Positions 35,213 through 44,865 of a DNA stretch of 64,000 nucleotides are shown here, piece by piece. The position numbers were made by a program, and so were the translations under genes. Source of the DNA: JAJFUI01 sp963754135 (GTDB lineage Bacteria; Planctomycetota; Planctomycetia; Pirellulales; Thermoguttaceae); assembly GCA_963754135.1 (NCBI GenBank), contig CAVWEY010000004.1:372001-436000 (forward strand), read 5' to 3'. Within the stretch, counting starts at the first letter, position 1. Each line of letters opens with the position of its first letter. The notes beneath the pieces are model-generated. The model did no database searches. It was given only the letters and a program-made list of their open reading frames with translations, and had not been told where the DNA came from.

Positions 35213-36445
35213 CGGCTCGACGTGCTCAACCCGGCTGGTGGCCTGGCCGCGGGCGAAGCGGGTGGTGATCTGTTGGCCGGGCGACAGCTCAGCCGCGGCG
35301 CGAATCACCTGGCCATCCGCCACCCGTTGCGTCAGGCTATAACCCCGCTCTAGTACCGCCAACGGACTGAGCGATTCCAGCCGGCCAGCGGCGGTGTCGA
35401 TCCGCTGGCAGGCCGAGCGGGCCGCGCCCCGGATTGCCCGAGCCGCCCGCGCCCCCAGTTCATCCAACTGCCGGGTCATGTCGAAAACCTGCTGGAAGGG
35501 GCGACGGAAGACCGCATGTCGGGCCAAGGCGTCGAGCCCGGAACCGGCGGCCTCGGCCCGCCGCCGCAACCCGGCCGCCAGCCGCCGCTCGATTTGCCGC
35601 AGGTTGGCGGCCAGTTCCTCCGCCGCCGGCGCGACCAGTTCCGCCGCCTCGCTGGGCGTCAACGCCCGGACGTCCGCCGCCAGGTCGGCCAACGTCACGT
35701 CGATCTCGTGCCCGACGGCCGAGACGACCGGGATCCGCGAGGCGGCGATCGCCCGGACCACCGGCTCCTCGTTGAATGCCCAGAGGTCTTCCATGCTCCC
35801 CCCGCCGCGGGTGACGACCAGGCAGTCGACGGGCGTTGTAAGCTGGTTGACGGTTTCGATAGCCTCGGCGATCTCCGTCGCGGCCCCGTCGCCCTGTACG
35901 CGGACGGGCACCACCAGCACATCGGCCCCACGCCACCGCCGCCCGAGCACCTGGAGAAAATCGTGGATGGCCGCCCCGGTCGGACTGGTGACCACGGCGA
36001 TCCGGCGGACGAAGGCCGGCAGGGGGCGTTTCCGGGCGGCGTCGAACAACCCTTCGCGGGCCAACTTCTCCCGCAACTGCCGGAGCGCCAATTCCAGCGC
36101 CCCCATCCCCTGCGGCACGATGTCCGCGATCACCAACTGGTAGGTGCCGCGGGCGGCGTACAGGTCGAGATGCCCCCGGCAGACGACCTCCAGGCCGTCG
36201 TGTGGCTCGAACCGCAGCCGCGTGGCCACGCCCCGCCACATCACCGCCCGCAGTTGCGCCCGGTCGTCCTTCAGGGTCAGGTAGCAGTGGCCCGACTGCG
36301 GCCGGGCGAAGTTCGAGATTTCCCCCGCCACCCACACCTCCGGGAACGCCGCCTCCAACAGGTCCTTGACCTGGGAGGTCAGTTCCCAGACGGACAATGG
36401 GCGCTGGGCGGACGGATTCGCGGGAAAGAGCGCGTGGCTGGACAT
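35210..36445 (-). CDS. xseA: Exodeoxyribonuclease VII large subunit
   Basis: A 411-residue subunit of the nuclease that trims single-stranded DNA. The OB-fold N-terminus (LSVWELTSQVKDLLEAAFPEVWVAGEISNF pattern in parts) is followed by the catalytic core with RIAVVTSPTGAAIHDFLQVL, VTRGGGSMEDLWAFNEE and the VGHEIDVTLAD segment, and a coiled-coil C-terminus. The length is typical. The small subunit xseB is not adjacent, which is unusual since they often form a pair. It sits 35 bp downstream of the restriction-modification gene on the same strand. Confidence 0.93.
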   Translation of the reverse strand: MSSHALFPANPSAQRPLSVWELTSQVKDLLEAAFPEVWVAGEISNFARPQSGHCYLTLKDDRAQLRAVMWRGVATRLRFEPHDGLEVVCRGHLDLYAARGTYQLVIADIVPQGMGALELALRQLREKLAREGLFDAARKRPLPAFVRRIAVVTSPTGAAIHDFLQVLGRRWRGADVLVVPVRVQGDGAATEIAEAIETVNQLTTPVDCLVVTRGGGSMEDLWAFNEEPVVRAIAASRIPVVSAVGHEIDVTLADLAADVRALTPSEAAELVAPAAEELAANLRQIERRLAAGLRRRAEAAGSGLDALARHAVFRRPFQQVFDMTRQLDELGARAARAIRGAARSACQRIDTAAGRLESLSPLAVLERGYSLTQRVADGQVIRAAAELSPGQQITTRFARGQATSRVEHVEP

Positions 36446-36480
36446 GGAAACTCGGCGGATCGTGTGAACCGCACGCCTCG

Positions 36481-39400
36481 CTACTCCGCTCCCTCGACGA
36501 TGGCGATTTCTACCTTGGTCAGCCGGTAGAGCTTGTAGACCATGCGGTCGATTTCCGCGTCGGTGGCGTCTATTTGACGCCGGACAACAGTCCTCTGCGA
36601 ATCTGACTTCGCAGCGGCAAGGCGATTGAGCAACGTCTGCATGGAATCGACAAGCGCAACCATCTTGTCGTGTGCGGCTTTTTCCGTGCGGACCTTCCCA
36701 TCGACCGTTCGTATTGGAAGTTGCACTAAGAACTGTTTATTGGCCGCAAAATACCCGCCGTGGAACACCGTGCTCACTTTCTTCATCATCCAGTTGAGCA
36801 GCCGGCTATTGAGCAAGCCCGTGAAATACCGCATATCACCGTGCCGTGAGGGAATGGTCACACCGAATCCGCCCGTCGTCACGTTGACAAAATAGCTGTT
36901 GTCCACGTCGAAATAGGCGCTCAACCGCGTGACCATGTAGGGGACGAGAATCTTTGGTTGCTCCCACAAGTCCAGGTTCTTTGGGTAGAGTTGATGCCAG
37001 CCCGTCGCCCTGAATTTTCCATGCTCGCGTTTGACCAACAGCGGTTTGTTTCTGAGAAGATAACGCCATGCCCCGGGAAACGCCTTCTTCAAGGTTTCTT
37101 CTGGAATTAGCGCGGCGTTCCCGTCGGCAAGGTCGTAGGGGAACAGAACCGCGGCCGTGGCATGGGCGAAGTACCGGCCAATGCTTCCACTCCGAATCAC
37201 GGGCTTCAGCAGAGCCGTCTCAATGGATACGGGCTTTTCAAGTTCCTTGGAATACACCAAGACGCTCTTGCCCTTCAAAGACGGCACATCCTTGAATAGG
37301 AAGATTGGATCGGCGCTGGTTTGCAGGCCGACGTAGATGTTAGCTAGATCACCCAGCTTCACAGGCATGCGCGATAGCTTCTCAAATAGAGCAGCCCCGT
37401 TTCCAACGGGGAAATTCCACTGCTTGGTCGTGATCTGGCTGGCCCTTACCCGGCCCTTGACCGCCGTTCCCACCGTGCGCCACGCGGCTAAATCGTCAAC
37501 CCTGACGAACCGGCATTCCGGCACGGGCGACTTGTTCAGGAAGAGCAGACAGGTGTAGGTCGTCGCCCCGTCAAAGACTTGCTGGTCTCCGAAGTGGACG
37601 ACGTGTGAAAGATGCTTGCCTTTGGCAATGGTTGCCCGTAGCGGCTCTCCATATTTCGAGTTGAAAAACTTGTGCGGGCAGATGAGGCCGAGTCGGCCCC
37701 TGGGATTCAGCAGACGCAATCCCTGTTCGGCGAATACGACGTAAACGTCGTAGTTGCCCGTCCGACTCGCGTCGAACAACTGCTTGTAGATTTCAACCTC
37801 CAGCGGTGCCCATTCCTTCATTGTCTGTATGCGGACGTACGGCGGATTTCCAATCACACAATCGAACCCGCCGGCTTTGATCGCGGCGGGAAAACCCCGT
37901 TTCCAGTCGAAGGCGTTGACCCGCCCCATTTCCTCGCTGGGAAGCAATCTGCCGACAAAATAGTCTGGCCCGACCAGGGAGTTTCCGCACTTGATGTTGC
38001 CGGCCAGATTCGGCAATGCCCGATCCGGGAAAATGCGTTTCTGCTGTTGCTGGCGCACGGTCTGGTCGTCCTCGCCCTCCAACACCTTCAGCAACAGCGA
38101 GAGCTTCGACACCTCCACGGCTTGCTGGTCGATGTCGACGCCGAAGACGTGCGTGGTCAAGATGCGTTTCTTTTCTTCGATCGTCAGCCGCCACTGACCG
38201 GTGCGTGCGTCCCTGTAAACCGCCTTCTTGTGCTTCGTGGGATTGTTCTCGACGTACCAACCGAAACAGTGGCCCAACAGGCGTTGGTAAGCGCCGAACA
38301 GGAAAGAGCCGGAGCCGCAGGCCATGTCCAGGACGCGCAGCGGCTGTTTTCCGTTGCGGAGGCCGGCCAGTTGCAGCGGGCTTCGCCCTTGGATTTGCCG
38401 GCCCACGGTGTGCTCGACGATGTAATCGACAATATAGGCCGGCGTATAGTAGACGCCACCGGCCTTGCGCACCTCGGGCTTTTCCTCAACCCGTGCGCGG
38501 TGCCCCTCGGTCAAGTGGATGACCTTGCCTAGGAACCGCTCGTACACGGTGCCCAGGATTTCGACGGGCATGATGCGGAAGTCGTAGGGCGAGCCGTGCT
38601 CGAAATACAGGCTCTGCACGATAGGCTTGAAAACCTTGTCGTCAACGGCCAGATTTGGCGTAATGCGGTCCGGCTCGTCGTCGGTCTCTTTCTCCTTTCG
38701 GAAGTGGAACAAACCGGAGTTGTACTTCTCATCGGCGTCGCGGCAGAGGGTCTCGATGAAGCGGGGATAGACGTCGTCGGCATTGCACAGATTCAACAGT
38801 TGCCCGTAAGGTTCCAGCCGCCGGTCCTCCGCCATGCGCAGGAATACCACGCGATCGACGATCAGTTGGACCGCCCGGTTGAGGTCATCGTGGGGGAGTT
38901 GCGGATTGCGCAGCGCGATATTGCGGGCGAGTTCGTCCCGCCAGCCCTCGATTTCCTTGAGGAACTCGCTATCGACTTCGGAAGTCCCCCGCTTGGCCCG
39001 CTTCGACGCCGCGTAGCGGTCGAAGGCGCCGGAGTGGACCGCTTCCCTCGAAAAGACGTCCCACAGCTCGCGCCAACGGTCGGGATATTCCTTGTATTCC
39101 AGGTAGCGGATCCGTGCGTGGCTGGGCTTATCGTCGGGACGGGGACGCTGCGTGCAGTCGTACTCGGCGAACTGCTCGAAGTTGGTCAAGATCGACACGC
39201 CCAGGCGGGCGTTCCAGCCGTAGCGGCGGATCTGGAAGGCTGACGCCGCGTCGGCGCCGATGTCCACCGCGCATTTCTTCGCCTCCACGTAGAAGTCCAC
39301 CGACTGACCCATGCGAAAGGTGTAGTCCGGCGTCTTCTGTTGGCCTTCGACCTCCAGGCTTTCCTCGGGAATCACCTCCCGCAACCGCAGGGCGGCCTGC

Positions 39401-39567
39401 TCCGTGTTGTGTACGTCCCAGCCGAGGGCCTCGAAGAACGGGTCAATGAGACTCTGGCGGACGTCGGCCTCCTTGACCTCCAAGGCGTGAAATGCCTGCG
39501 GATCGAAACTGGCGCAGAGCTGGCCGATTTCCTCTCTGCCTTGCTCGAAGGTCTTGCTCATGGACAT
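36481..39567 (-). CDS. One-polypeptide restriction-modification enzyme (Eco57I/type IIG-like)
   Basis: 1,028 uninterrupted residues. N-terminal nuclease-like domain with TPDYTFRMGQSVDFYVEAKK (~80-97), consistent with a PD-(D/E)XK site of the type I HsdR kind. A helical spacer follows. The N6-adenine methylase domain has motif I VLDMACGSGSFLFG near 412 and motif IV IGNPPYV near 572. The C-terminal ~350 residues look like the TaqI-type target recognition domain. This arrangement fits single-protein type IIG/IIL systems that methylate one strand and cut the DNA; no separate specificity subunit is present. The codon at 39561 could also be the start. Its target sequence cannot be predicted from here. 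Confidence 0.85.
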   Translation of the reverse strand: MSMSKTFEQGREEIGQLCASFDPQAFHALEVKEADVRQSLIDPFFEALGWDVHNTEQAALRLREVIPEESLEVEGQQKTPDYTFRMGQSVDFYVEAKKCAVDIGADAASAFQIRRYGWNARLGVSILTNFEQFAEYDCTQRPRPDDKPSHARIRYLEYKEYPDRWRELWDVFSREAVHSGAFDRYAASKRAKRGTSEVDSEFLKEIEGWRDELARNIALRNPQLPHDDLNRAVQLIVDRVVFLRMAEDRRLEPYGQLLNLCNADDVYPRFIETLCRDADEKYNSGLFHFRKEKETDDEPDRITPNLAVDDKVFKPIVQSLYFEHGSPYDFRIMPVEILGTVYERFLGKVIHLTEGHRARVEEKPEVRKAGGVYYTPAYIVDYIVEHTVGRQIQGRSPLQLAGLRNGKQPLRVLDMACGSGSFLFGAYQRLLGHCFGWYVENNPTKHKKAVYRDARTGQWRLTIEEKKRILTTHVFGVDIDQQAVEVSKLSLLLKVLEGEDDQTVRQQQQKRIFPDRALPNLAGNIKCGNSLVGPDYFVGRLLPSEEMGRVNAFDWKRGFPAAIKAGGFDCVIGNPPYVRIQTMKEWAPLEVEIYKQLFDASRTGNYDVYVVFAEQGLRLLNPRGRLGLICPHKFFNSKYGEPLRATIAKGKHLSHVVHFGDQQVFDGATTYTCLLFLNKSPVPECRFVRVDDLAAWRTVGTAVKGRVRASQITTKQWNFPVGNGAALFEKLSRMPVKLGDLANIYVGLQTSADPIFLFKDVPSLKGKSVLVYSKELEKPVSIETALLKPVIRSGSIGRYFAHATAAVLFPYDLADGNAALIPEETLKKAFPGAWRYLLRNKPLLVKREHGKFRATGWHQLYPKNLDLWEQPKILVPYMVTRLSAYFDVDNSYFVNVTTGGFGVTIPSRHGDMRYFTGLLNSRLLNWMMKKVSTVFHGGYFAANKQFLVQLPIRTVDGKVRTEKAAHDKMVALVDSMQTLLNRLAAAKSDSQRTVVRRQIDATDAEIDRMVYKLYRLTKVEIAIVEGAE

Positions 39568-39598
39568 GCGGACTATTGTACCGCATCGTGCCGACGGC

Positions 39599-40333
39599 TC
39601 AAGGGGCGGACATCGACGGCCGAGGCGGCACCGCCCGCCGTCCGAGCTTCCGCTGCCCCAGCTTCCGCGAGCCGGAGGCCGCCCAGGACTCGGCCTCGGC
39701 GGTCAGGCGGTTCAAGAGATTCTCGATCTTGAAGCGAAAATGCTCCAGGCCGTTCCGGCCCAAGTCCGGCGGGACGAAGAGTTCGCCGCTGACTACCGCC
39801 CGTGCATGCGACCAAGGGCGGGGGACGGCGAACTGGTCCCACGCGCTGCGGATCCGCCACGGACGGTCGTAGCCGAAGCCCATCGCCACCAGCGGCAGCC
39901 CCAGTTTCGAGGCCAAGTAGACGCAGCCCGGGGCCAGCCGCCGCCGCGGGCCGCGGGGGCCATCGGGGGTGATCGTCAGGTGCATCCGGCTGCTGCGGGC
40001 CAGCAACTGTCGCAACGCCCCCACGCCGCCTCGGTTCGTCGAGCCGCGGACGAACTCGAACCCCAAGTGATGCGCCGCGTAGGAGAGCACTTCCGCGTCC
40101 CGGTGCCGGCTCAAGAGCATCGCCAGGTTGCAATGCCCGCGCAGGAACAACGGAAAGAGGATGTACTCGTGCCAGAAGATGTAAATCTTCTGCCCCCGGC
40201 ACTCGGGAAAGGTCGGATCGACGGTCTGGTCATAATAGGCGACCTTGTAATCCAGCGTGCCCATCCACCACCGCACGGCGGCCGAGCCGAGCAGGCCGCC
40301 GAGTTGGTTCAGGATGGGACTTTCGATCTTCAT
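39599..40333 (-). CDS. DUF374 lysophospholipid acyltransferase-like protein
   Basis: A 244-residue protein. The ATG at 40333 overlaps the dapF stop by 4 bp; the longer open frame upstream is an antisense shadow of dapF. The histidine of the acyltransferase site is in IYIFWHEYILFPLFLRG, and TPDGPRGPRRRLAPG is the second conserved block of the DUF374 family, which is thought to transfer acyl chains in outer-membrane lipid synthesis. The C-terminal ~25 residues after EAESWAASG are low complexity and may be repeat-derived. Translational coupling with dapF is probable, though no metabolic link is evident. Confidence 0.85.
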   Translation of the reverse strand: MKIESPILNQLGGLLGSAAVRWWMGTLDYKVAYYDQTVDPTFPECRGQKIYIFWHEYILFPLFLRGHCNLAMLLSRHRDAEVLSYAAHHLGFEFVRGSTNRGGVGALRQLLARSSRMHLTITPDGPRGPRRRLAPGCVYLASKLGLPLVAMGFGYDRPWRIRSAWDQFAVPRPWSHARAVVSGELFVPPDLGRNGLEHFRFKIENLLNRLTAEAESWAASGSRKLGQRKLGRRAVPPRPSMSAP

Positions 40334-41223
40334 CCTGTCCGCTCTTCCCACTCCCCGCTGAACACTTCCACCGCTTCGCCGGTCATGTAGACGTGGTTGT
40401 CGGCGGCCCAGTCCAGTTGCAGGTCGCCGCCGGGCAGATGGGCCAACAGTTGGCGTCCGGTGCGGCCGTTCAGGGCGCCGGCCACGCACACGGCGCAGGC
40501 CCCGGTACCGCAGGCGAGCGTGATTCCGCTGCCGCGCTCCCAAGTGCGCATGGTCACTTCGCCCGGCGATTGGACTTGCACGAAATGGACGTTGATCCGG
40601 TTGGGGAAGATCGGCAGCCGCTCGAAGTGCGGCCCGAGCCACTCCAGCGGCGCCGACGCCACGCGGCGGCAGTACAAGACGACGTGCGGATTGCCCATCG
40701 AAACGCACGTCATCCGCAAGTCCCAGCCCCAATCGGCCATCCAGCTTGCCGGCGCGCCCACCGGAAGGTACTCGTCAGCGGGGAAATCAACGATGCGGCC
40801 GGGGGCGGGCTGGCTGGGTAGCTCGACGGGAATCCGGGCCGGATCGAGGATCGGCTCGCCCATATCGACCCGCACGTGGCGGACCTTGTCTCCGGCGACA
40901 TTGAGTTCCAGGCCGAGCACGCCACGGCCGGTCTCGATCCGCAGCTTTGGCCGCCGCGAGATGCCGTGGTCGTAGACGTACTTGGCCACGCAGCGGACGC
41001 CGTTGCCACACATCTCCGCCTCCGAGCCGTCGGCGTTGAACATCCTCATCCGGGCGTCGGCCACCGTGCTGGGGCAAATCAAAATCAGTCCGTCGCCGCC
41101 GACGCCGAAGTGCCGGTCGGAGATCTTTCTAGCCAGTTCGGCCGGCTGCTCGGGCAAGGGCTGGTCAAAACAGTTGACGTACACGTAGTCGTTACCGGCC
41201 CCCTGCATCTTGGTGAATCGCAT
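40330..41223 (-). CDS. dapF: Diaminopimelate epimerase
   Basis: A 297-residue enzyme that converts LL- to meso-diaminopimelate for lysine and, in peptidoglycan-making bacteria, the cell wall. The two catalytic cysteines are visible, in AEMCGNGVRCVAKYV near residue 71 and in LACGTGACAVCVAG near 238. The start MRFTKMQGAGNDYVYVN is the textbook N-terminus. Its presence fits the finding that planctomycetes keep diaminopimelate-type peptidoglycan. A palindromic repeat lies 18 bp upstream. Confidence 0.96.
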   Translation of the reverse strand: MRFTKMQGAGNDYVYVNCFDQPLPEQPAELARKISDRHFGVGGDGLILICPSTVADARMRMFNADGSEAEMCGNGVRCVAKYVYDHGISRRPKLRIETGRGVLGLELNVAGDKVRHVRVDMGEPILDPARIPVELPSQPAPGRIVDFPADEYLPVGAPASWMADWGWDLRMTCVSMGNPHVVLYCRRVASAPLEWLGPHFERLPIFPNRINVHFVQVQSPGEVTMRTWERGSGITLACGTGACAVCVAGALNGRTGRQLLAHLPGGDLQLDWAADNHVYMTGEAVEVFSGEWEERTG

Positions 41224-41241
41224 GGTGTCGCCTCCAACCTT

Positions 41242-41302
41242 TGTAGGACGAGTTTTCCAACTCGTCCAATCTCTCGGGACGAGTTGGAAAACTCGTCCTA
41301 CA
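41242..41302. repeat. Palindromic repeat, tccaactcgtcc family, copy 2
   Basis: tgtaggacgagttttccaac and gttggaaaactcgtcctaca form near-perfect arms. The sequence is nearly that at 11501-11559, 30 kb away. It occupies the gap between dapF and the small gene upstream. Confidence 0.9.
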
Positions 41303-41305
41303 TTG

Positions 41306-41629
41306 CTATCCGGTCAAATCCAGTAGACGGCCGCTTTGCCGCGACGGGTCTTTACTCTGCCGGGCGGCGGGCGGGACGGCCGTTCCCGCGGGATCGGATT
41401 CCGGCTGGTCTTCCCACGGGCGGCGGCCATCGGCGTCGCGCTCGGCGGGCTGGTGATCCTCGCCGTCCGGCTCGCCCACGCCGGCGGCAGCCTCGGCCTT
41501 CCGTTGATGATACACCCGCCGTTGACGGGCGGCGACGGCCTGTTGTGTACGCTCGGTCTCGGGGCCACTGGTTTGGGCCAGCGGCAAGCCGGCCACGCCG
41601 GCGGCGATTCCCGTGGGTCCGATGCTCAT
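41306..41629 (-). CDS. Small planctomycete-type hypothetical protein
   Basis: A 107-residue hydrophilic protein. It opens MSIGPTGIAAGVAGLPLAQT and then becomes Gln/Arg/Glu-rich with a repeated acidic DGEDHQPAERDADGRRPWE section. Small proteins with this exact style of start are, as far as I recall, widespread and restricted to planctomycetes, but I cannot verify this. It follows the AsmA-like gene by 10 bp on the same strand, so they are likely co-transcribed. The function is unknown. Confidence 0.6.
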   Translation of the reverse strand: MSIGPTGIAAGVAGLPLAQTSGPETERTQQAVAARQRRVYHQRKAEAAAGVGEPDGEDHQPAERDADGRRPWEDQPESDPAGTAVPPAARQSKDPSRQSGRLLDLTG

Positions 41630-41639
41630 GGACGGGCCT

Positions 41640-44600
41640 CTATCTCCGGTTCTGCAACTCGTCCCGCAATTGTTGGAGGGCCTGATTCAGCGCCGGCAGG
41701 GCCTCTTGGCGGGTTCTCGGCTCCTGCAAGGTGCCGTCGACGTGGACCGCCACCAACTGCTGGCTGGCGCCGCGCACGACAGAGCCGACGACCGGCCCGA
41801 TCAGCGGCAACGGGATTTCCCCGCGGCCCACCAGGGTGTAGAACGTCAGCCGGATCGCCGATTGGGAATCCATCTCCCCCTTGCCGCGGAGGCTGATCGC
41901 GTCGCCGCGGAAGTCGATGCGGTCGAAGTAAGTGTGCTCCCCCTCGATGCGGTAGTCGATCGTGGCGTCGCTGAAGGCGTTCTGGTCGGGCGGGCGGATG
42001 CTGAGGAGCTTCAACAGCGAAACCATCACCGGCAACTCGTAAATGTTCCCCTCGGAGAGCCGGATCGTGCCGCGGCCCAGCAGGGCGTTGCGGGTCCAGC
42101 CGCTGCCGCTCAGGTCGGCGGTGGCGAGAATCTTGCCGCGGAGCCGCTGCCGGCCGGCCAGGAGTTCCTGGCCGCAGCGGGCCAGATCGGCGTCGGTGAG
42201 CGTGGCGTTCAGGGCGTAATGCGGCTCCGGCCCGAGTGTCACCCAGCCGTCGCCGGCGAGCGTTCCGCCGAACAGGCCGGCCGTGATGGAGCGAGGAGCC
42301 CGAGGCGGATTGGTTTTAGCCGCCACCGGCCCGTCGGAGCGGTCCACCTCCGCTCCGAATAGCACCCGCCCGTCGTCGATCCAGATCGGTCCCTTGACCT
42401 GGGTGAGCTGGCAGTCCTTGTAGGTGAGCGAATCCAGGGCCAGTTCGCCGCGGGATTGCACGTGCTCCCGGTCGAACTGGCCCAGCAACGAGATCTCGCC
42501 GCAGACGTTCTCCAGCGCCAGGCTGCCGCAGCGGAGGCCGGTCTGCTGGACCCCTACGCCCAAGTCCCACTGCCAGCGGGAAGGTTCCGCGGGCCCGCCG
42601 GCGTGTTCCAGGTCGAGGCTGCCGTGGAGGTTCATCAGCCCGGTGGGATTCAGCGCGCCGGCCACCCGTTTCAGCCGTTCCGGCAACGCCTGGACCAACT
42701 CGCGGTCGGCGCGGAGCCGGTCGACCGACAGATTGCCGAAGTAGACGTGCCAGCGGCCGTCGGCGGCCAGATCGCAGTAGCCTTCCGTGGCGATTTTGAC
42801 CGGGCCGTGCTCGGCCTTGCAGTGCTCGAAGGTGACGTGTCCGTCGCGATAGAGCAGTACGCCTTCGAGCCGGTCGAGGCGATAGGGGAAGTGGACCGGC
42901 TCAATCGAGGCGGTTTGAGGTTGCGGCTGGGCGCGGACGCCGACGCTGAACCTCTTCTCCGCCGTAAAATAGCGGACCTCCGCCGTCAGGTCCACCACGC
43001 CGTGCGGCTGGAGGTTGTGCCAGACCTGCTGGACGTGGGGACTCAGGGCATCGCGGAGCTGCTCGTCCAGGGGCACGTTCCGGGCTTCAAAGCTGAGCAC
43101 CAGTTCGTTTCCCTGCTCCGGCACGGGCGCCAGGCTCCCGTTGCAGGTGACCCGCGCGGTGTTGTTGCTCCCTTCGAGACCCTGCAACGTCCAAACGCCG
43201 TCGGTCATCTCCAACCCGCCGCGGATATTGTTGAGCGGATAGGGGAACTTGTTGAAGCGGATCCAGCAACCGTTCAAGCCCAGGCTGAGATGCTGGTGGA
43301 CCGGCTCGTCGGCCCGCTGCCGCCACGTCCGCAACTCGAAGTTCACCGTGCCGCGGGCATCGAGCGCGCGGACCAGCTCGCGCGATTTTTCGGGCAAGGC
43401 GGCCAGCAGCGGCTCGTCCAGGAGAATCTCGTCTCCCTTGGCCTTGAACCAGCCGGTCGGGCCGGCAAAGGGATGCTCGACCTCGGCCGTCAGACCCACC
43501 GGCCGGGTGCCGACGTAGGCCGTCAGGTCGAGATTGAGCCGATCGTCTTCCAGGCGGACGCTTCCTCGGCCGTGTTCCAGCCGGTAGGGGAACTTGTAGT
43601 GCGTAAAGGAGACGTTCAAGCACCGCGCGGCGACTTGCGGCCGCCAGGCGTGGCCGTCGTAGTCCAGCCGCAGATCGGCGTCGATTGCGCCGGCGGGGAG
43701 ATATTTCCGCCATTGCTCCTGCAAACATGGGGGCAAGATGTCCCACAGCCCGCGGTCCAACTCCAACTGGCGGAGTTCCGCCGTCACCAGCCGCGGGCCG
43801 ACCGGCTCGAAGCCCGACTGCCGGTAGGACATCCGCAGGCCGCCCTGACCGATCCGCGCGGTAAGGTCGTCGATCGACAAGCCGCCGTTATCGACCTGGA
43901 CCGCAGCGCGGATTTCGGTCATGGCGTGGGGGAGCCGGGGCGTGTCGATCCGCCCCCGCACCAGTTGCCCCGAGACGTTAAACCGCAGCGGCAGGACTGC
44001 CGCCGGGTCGTAGCGGACCTCGAACCCCAGGTCCGCCTGCCCCCGCAACTCGAACTCTCCCAGCGACAAGAGCTTCTTGGAAAGCTCCTCGGGCAGGGCC
44101 TCCCGCAACTCCGGCGAGATTTCCACCCCCTGGGCCCGGCCGTGGATCGAGAAGACGCGGGCCCCCAGATCGAACGAGCCCTCGACCTCGACGCGGCGAA
44201 AACCGTCGCCGGCAAACATTCCTTGCAGGCGGCGGATGTTCTGTTGGGGCGGCAGTTTAACTGCCGCCCCAACGGCGCCTGGTTTGCCGGCGGGAGCAAT
44301 CAAAAGGTTCACGTCGCGGAGCACGAGCGTGGCGGGGGGAGCCTTCAGGGGGTCGAAGATCTCAATGATGCCGTTCTCGACCGTCACCGGCGGCCACGGC
44401 CCGGCGCAATGGACCGATTGCAGCAGCTTCGCCACGCTCCACGTGCCGTCCGGCCGGCGCGTCACCCGAAGCACCGGCCGGCGGACCGTCACCCGGCGAA
44501 CCGGCAGGTCGCCTTGCATGAGTTGCTTCCAGTCGGTGGGGCACTCCAGCAAGACTTCTTCGATGCGGAGCAGTTCCGGCTGCGGCCCCTCGGCGCCCGG

Positions 44601-44786
44601 CTCGACGATCACCACGTCGTACACCCGGACGCCTTTCCCCTCGACCAATTGGGCCGAGCCGACGGCGACTTTCAGGCCCGGATAGTGCTTGGCGATTTGG
44701 GCGACGGCCCGACGGCGGATTTCCTCGTCCATGCGGCGATAGAGACAGACGGCCGTGACTGTTCCGGCGACGGCCAGCAGGGCCAC
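41640..44786 (-). CDS. AsmA-like giant envelope protein
   Basis: 1,048 residues without a frameshift. The N-terminus is a membrane helix; the GTG at 44786 leaves only part of it (ALLAVAGTVTAVCLYRR), and in-frame codons upstream (NCCWFGFKWTV) extend the helix, so the true start may lie further up at a rare start codon. The body is a repetitive beta-strand pattern of the AsmA/TamB/DUF3971 kind, with many short conserved LxxLxGxxxxxxG units, ending in the C-terminal AsmA segment (LRGKGEMDSQSAIRLTFYTL). Such proteins bridge the periplasm and move lipids. A repeat near residues 171-181 adds VGAAVKLPPQQ. Confidence 0.8.
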   Translation of the reverse strand: MALLAVAGTVTAVCLYRRMDEEIRRRAVAQIAKHYPGLKVAVGSAQLVEGKGVRVYDVVIVEPGAEGPQPELLRIEEVLLECPTDWKQLMQGDLPVRRVTVRRPVLRVTRRPDGTWSVAKLLQSVHCAGPWPPVTVENGIIEIFDPLKAPPATLVLRDVNLLIAPAGKPGAVGAAVKLPPQQNIRRLQGMFAGDGFRRVEVEGSFDLGARVFSIHGRAQGVEISPELREALPEELSKKLLSLGEFELRGQADLGFEVRYDPAAVLPLRFNVSGQLVRGRIDTPRLPHAMTEIRAAVQVDNGGLSIDDLTARIGQGGLRMSYRQSGFEPVGPRLVTAELRQLELDRGLWDILPPCLQEQWRKYLPAGAIDADLRLDYDGHAWRPQVAARCLNVSFTHYKFPYRLEHGRGSVRLEDDRLNLDLTAYVGTRPVGLTAEVEHPFAGPTGWFKAKGDEILLDEPLLAALPEKSRELVRALDARGTVNFELRTWRQRADEPVHQHLSLGLNGCWIRFNKFPYPLNNIRGGLEMTDGVWTLQGLEGSNNTARVTCNGSLAPVPEQGNELVLSFEARNVPLDEQLRDALSPHVQQVWHNLQPHGVVDLTAEVRYFTAEKRFSVGVRAQPQPQTASIEPVHFPYRLDRLEGVLLYRDGHVTFEHCKAEHGPVKIATEGYCDLAADGRWHVYFGNLSVDRLRADRELVQALPERLKRVAGALNPTGLMNLHGSLDLEHAGGPAEPSRWQWDLGVGVQQTGLRCGSLALENVCGEISLLGQFDREHVQSRGELALDSLTYKDCQLTQVKGPIWIDDGRVLFGAEVDRSDGPVAAKTNPPRAPRSITAGLFGGTLAGDGWVTLGPEPHYALNATLTDADLARCGQELLAGRQRLRGKILATADLSGSGWTRNALLGRGTIRLSEGNIYELPVMVSLLKLLSIRPPDQNAFSDATIDYRIEGEHTYFDRIDFRGDAISLRGKGEMDSQSAIRLTFYTLVGRGEIPLPLIGPVVGSVVRGASQQLVAVHVDGTLQEPRTRQEALPALNQALQQLRDELQNRR
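44243..44273. repeat. Perfect palindrome inside the AsmA-like gene
   Basis: gttggggcggcagtt and aactgccgccccaac are exact 15-bp arms around one base. In the protein it reads VGAAVKLPPQQ, closely matching VGAAVQLPHQ from the relative in the FecR gene at 12544-12612. Confidence 0.85.
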
Positions 44787-44865
44787 GGTCCACTTAAAAC
44801 CGAACCAGCAGCAGTTGATCGCGCGGGCGAGAATGGGAGAAACCTTCCGTGGTTGGCAACAGGGT

